Origin: Stentor coeruleus
Taxonomy: Eukaryota > Ciliophora > Heterotrichea > Heterotrichida > Stentoridae
Reading direction: 5' to 3'
Assembly: GCA_001970955.1 (NCBI GenBank)
Contig: MPUH01000990.1
Span: 1-26,890 of the forward strand
Length of the DNA: 26,890 bases
Below are positions 26,105 through 26,890 of the stretch, one piece after another (the first letter of the stretch is position 1; every line of letters begins with the position of its first letter). The translations under genes and the position numbers were made by a program. Under the pieces are notes generated by a model. That model was not told the origin of the DNA. It made no database searches and saw only the letters and a list, made by a program, of their open reading frames with translations.

Positions 26105-26890
26105 ATGCAAAAAGCCGAAGAATTAAACCACGAAAGCGTAATCCTTCTAAAAACAAATGATGGAGAATCAGTTTATCATTCATCAAAAACTTGGAACGAA
26201 ATAAATATACCCACTGAATTCATACAAATAATAGAGCTTAAAAATTGGATTTCCCCAACACTAATACAAAGTGCAACATTACCAATAATTATCTCAGGAG
26301 ATAATCTAATAGCACAATCTGTAAATGGTTCAGGAAAAACTGGATCATTTGTTATAGGTGCATTAAGTAGAATAAATAAAGAAGAACAATCTTTACAAGC
26401 AATTTGTGTTTGTCATACAAGGGAACTTACAAATCAAAACTTTCTAATTTTTAATGATTTCGGTAGTAAATTAGGTTTTACTATAGGAAAATGTGAAAAA
26501 GAAAGACCATTTCCTGAATGCCAAGTGCTATGCTTAACATTTGGTTCGTTAAAACGTTTTACAAGAAACTTAGAATCTTTAAGTAATTTGAAAATTGCTA
26601 TTTATGATGAGTTTGATTTTCTTTTCAATAATGATGATGCAAAAAATACTATTTTATTTATGCAAAGGTATATGAGAAATACTCAGAAAGTGTTATTTTC
26701 TGCAACTATTGATAAAAAGGTTTGGGATATTGTNGACTATTGATAAAAAGGTTTGGGATATTGTTGAGAAGAATATAGAAAACCCAAAGGTTATTAGGAT
26801 CGAAAAGAAGGAAGATTTAAGTTTGGAAAAAGTTGACCAGTTTGCTATAAGATGTGATAAAACATGAAGTTTGAATGTAAGTTTGAATGT
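26105..26890 (+). CDS. Divergent DEAD-box RNA helicase (Dbp5/DDX19-like), 3' end missing
   Basis: The gene runs off the right end, leaving mainly the first RecA domain. The order of motifs is typical: a Q-motif region (W30, then SPTLIQSATLP at 50-60), Walker A NGSGKT (74-79), TREL (105-108), motif II DEFD (168-171) and motif III SAT (199-201). A VDQFAIRC segment resembles the VxQ(F/Y)xxC linker of Dbp5/DDX19, which remodels mRNPs at nuclear pores; other DEAD-box families are possible. Motif II is DEFD and not DEAD, and motif Ia begins HTREL and not PTREL, so the protein is divergent. The frame is broken at 26734 by an n and a 29-bp duplication. With one copy it continues WDIVEKNIENPKVIRIEKK to a TGA at 26865-26867 in the unreliable last 30 bp. 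Confidence 0.85.
26705..26764. repeat. 29-bp duplication around a single n inside the helicase gene
   Basis: 26705-26733 and 26736-26764 are identical, separated by n (26734) and one g. A single copy restores the helicase frame, showing that the duplication is an assembly join and not biology. Confidence 0.92.
26867..26890. repeat. 12-bp perfect tandem duplication at the right end
   Basis: aagtttgaatgt is present twice and ends exactly at the last base. Like the 38-bp duplication at base 1 it is suspect as a contig-end artefact. Confidence 0.85.

Noticed and set aside
1..26890. Telomeric repeats at the ends
   Set aside because: No run of C/A-rich telomere units occurs at either end; isolated ccctaa words occur only once or twice inside.

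Overview
The window looks like nuclear (probably macronuclear) DNA of a heterotrich ciliate close to Stentor. Noncoding DNA is extremely AT-rich, genes are short and tightly packed on both strands, and the standard stop codons TAA and TAG end every complete gene. Six spliceosomal introns of only 15 nt (five) or 16 nt (one) can be placed because removing them restores conserved or continuous protein. Tiny introns of this size are a known hallmark of Stentor. The sequence seems to be a whole scaffold: both ends carry short tandem duplications, and two single n positions are flanked by duplicated sequence.

Layout. 1-1.4 kb is AT-rich with a possible decayed coding patch. 1.4-4.5 kb holds a coiled-coil protein (+), a Lys/Glu-rich protein (-) and a probable frameshifted gene (-). 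4.5-6.3 kb is noncoding. 6.3-8.3 kb is a 671-aa coiled-coil gene with two introns (-). Its start codon lies 23 bp from that of a divergent membrane cyclic-nucleotide phosphodiesterase (+, to 10.6 kb). 10.8-12.6 kb holds a PX-domain sorting nexin (-) and a CEP19-like protein (-). 13.9-15.8 kb holds a glutaredoxin-like protein (-) and a second small CEP19-fold-like protein (+). 15.8-18.9 kb holds an LRR/coiled-coil protein (-) and a divergent basic protein (+). 18.95-20.7 kb carries a decayed VPS26 copy beside an intact, two-intron VPS26 gene (-). 20.7-22.2 kb has a second gene relic. 22.2-26.9 kb holds an unknown protein (-), a small secreted protein (-), the V-ATPase c'' proteolipid (+), a 72-aa putatively acylated protein (-) and the 5' part of a divergent DEAD-box helicase (+).

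Two functional themes recur. Endomembrane traffic and acidification are represented by VPS26, a PX/BAR-like sorting nexin and V-ATPase c''. Centrosome or basal-body type proteins are represented by two CEP19-like proteins, an LRR/coiled-coil protein and several coiled-coil proteins. Ciliate genes are not arranged in operons, so this proximity need not mean co-regulation. Several genes are unrecognised and are only described. I found no mobile element, CRISPR array, rRNA or tRNA that I could support, and no convincing wholly new multi-gene system. The strongest leads are the intron geometry, the VPS26 relic, the likely frameshift at 4.13 kb and the absence of TGA stops.
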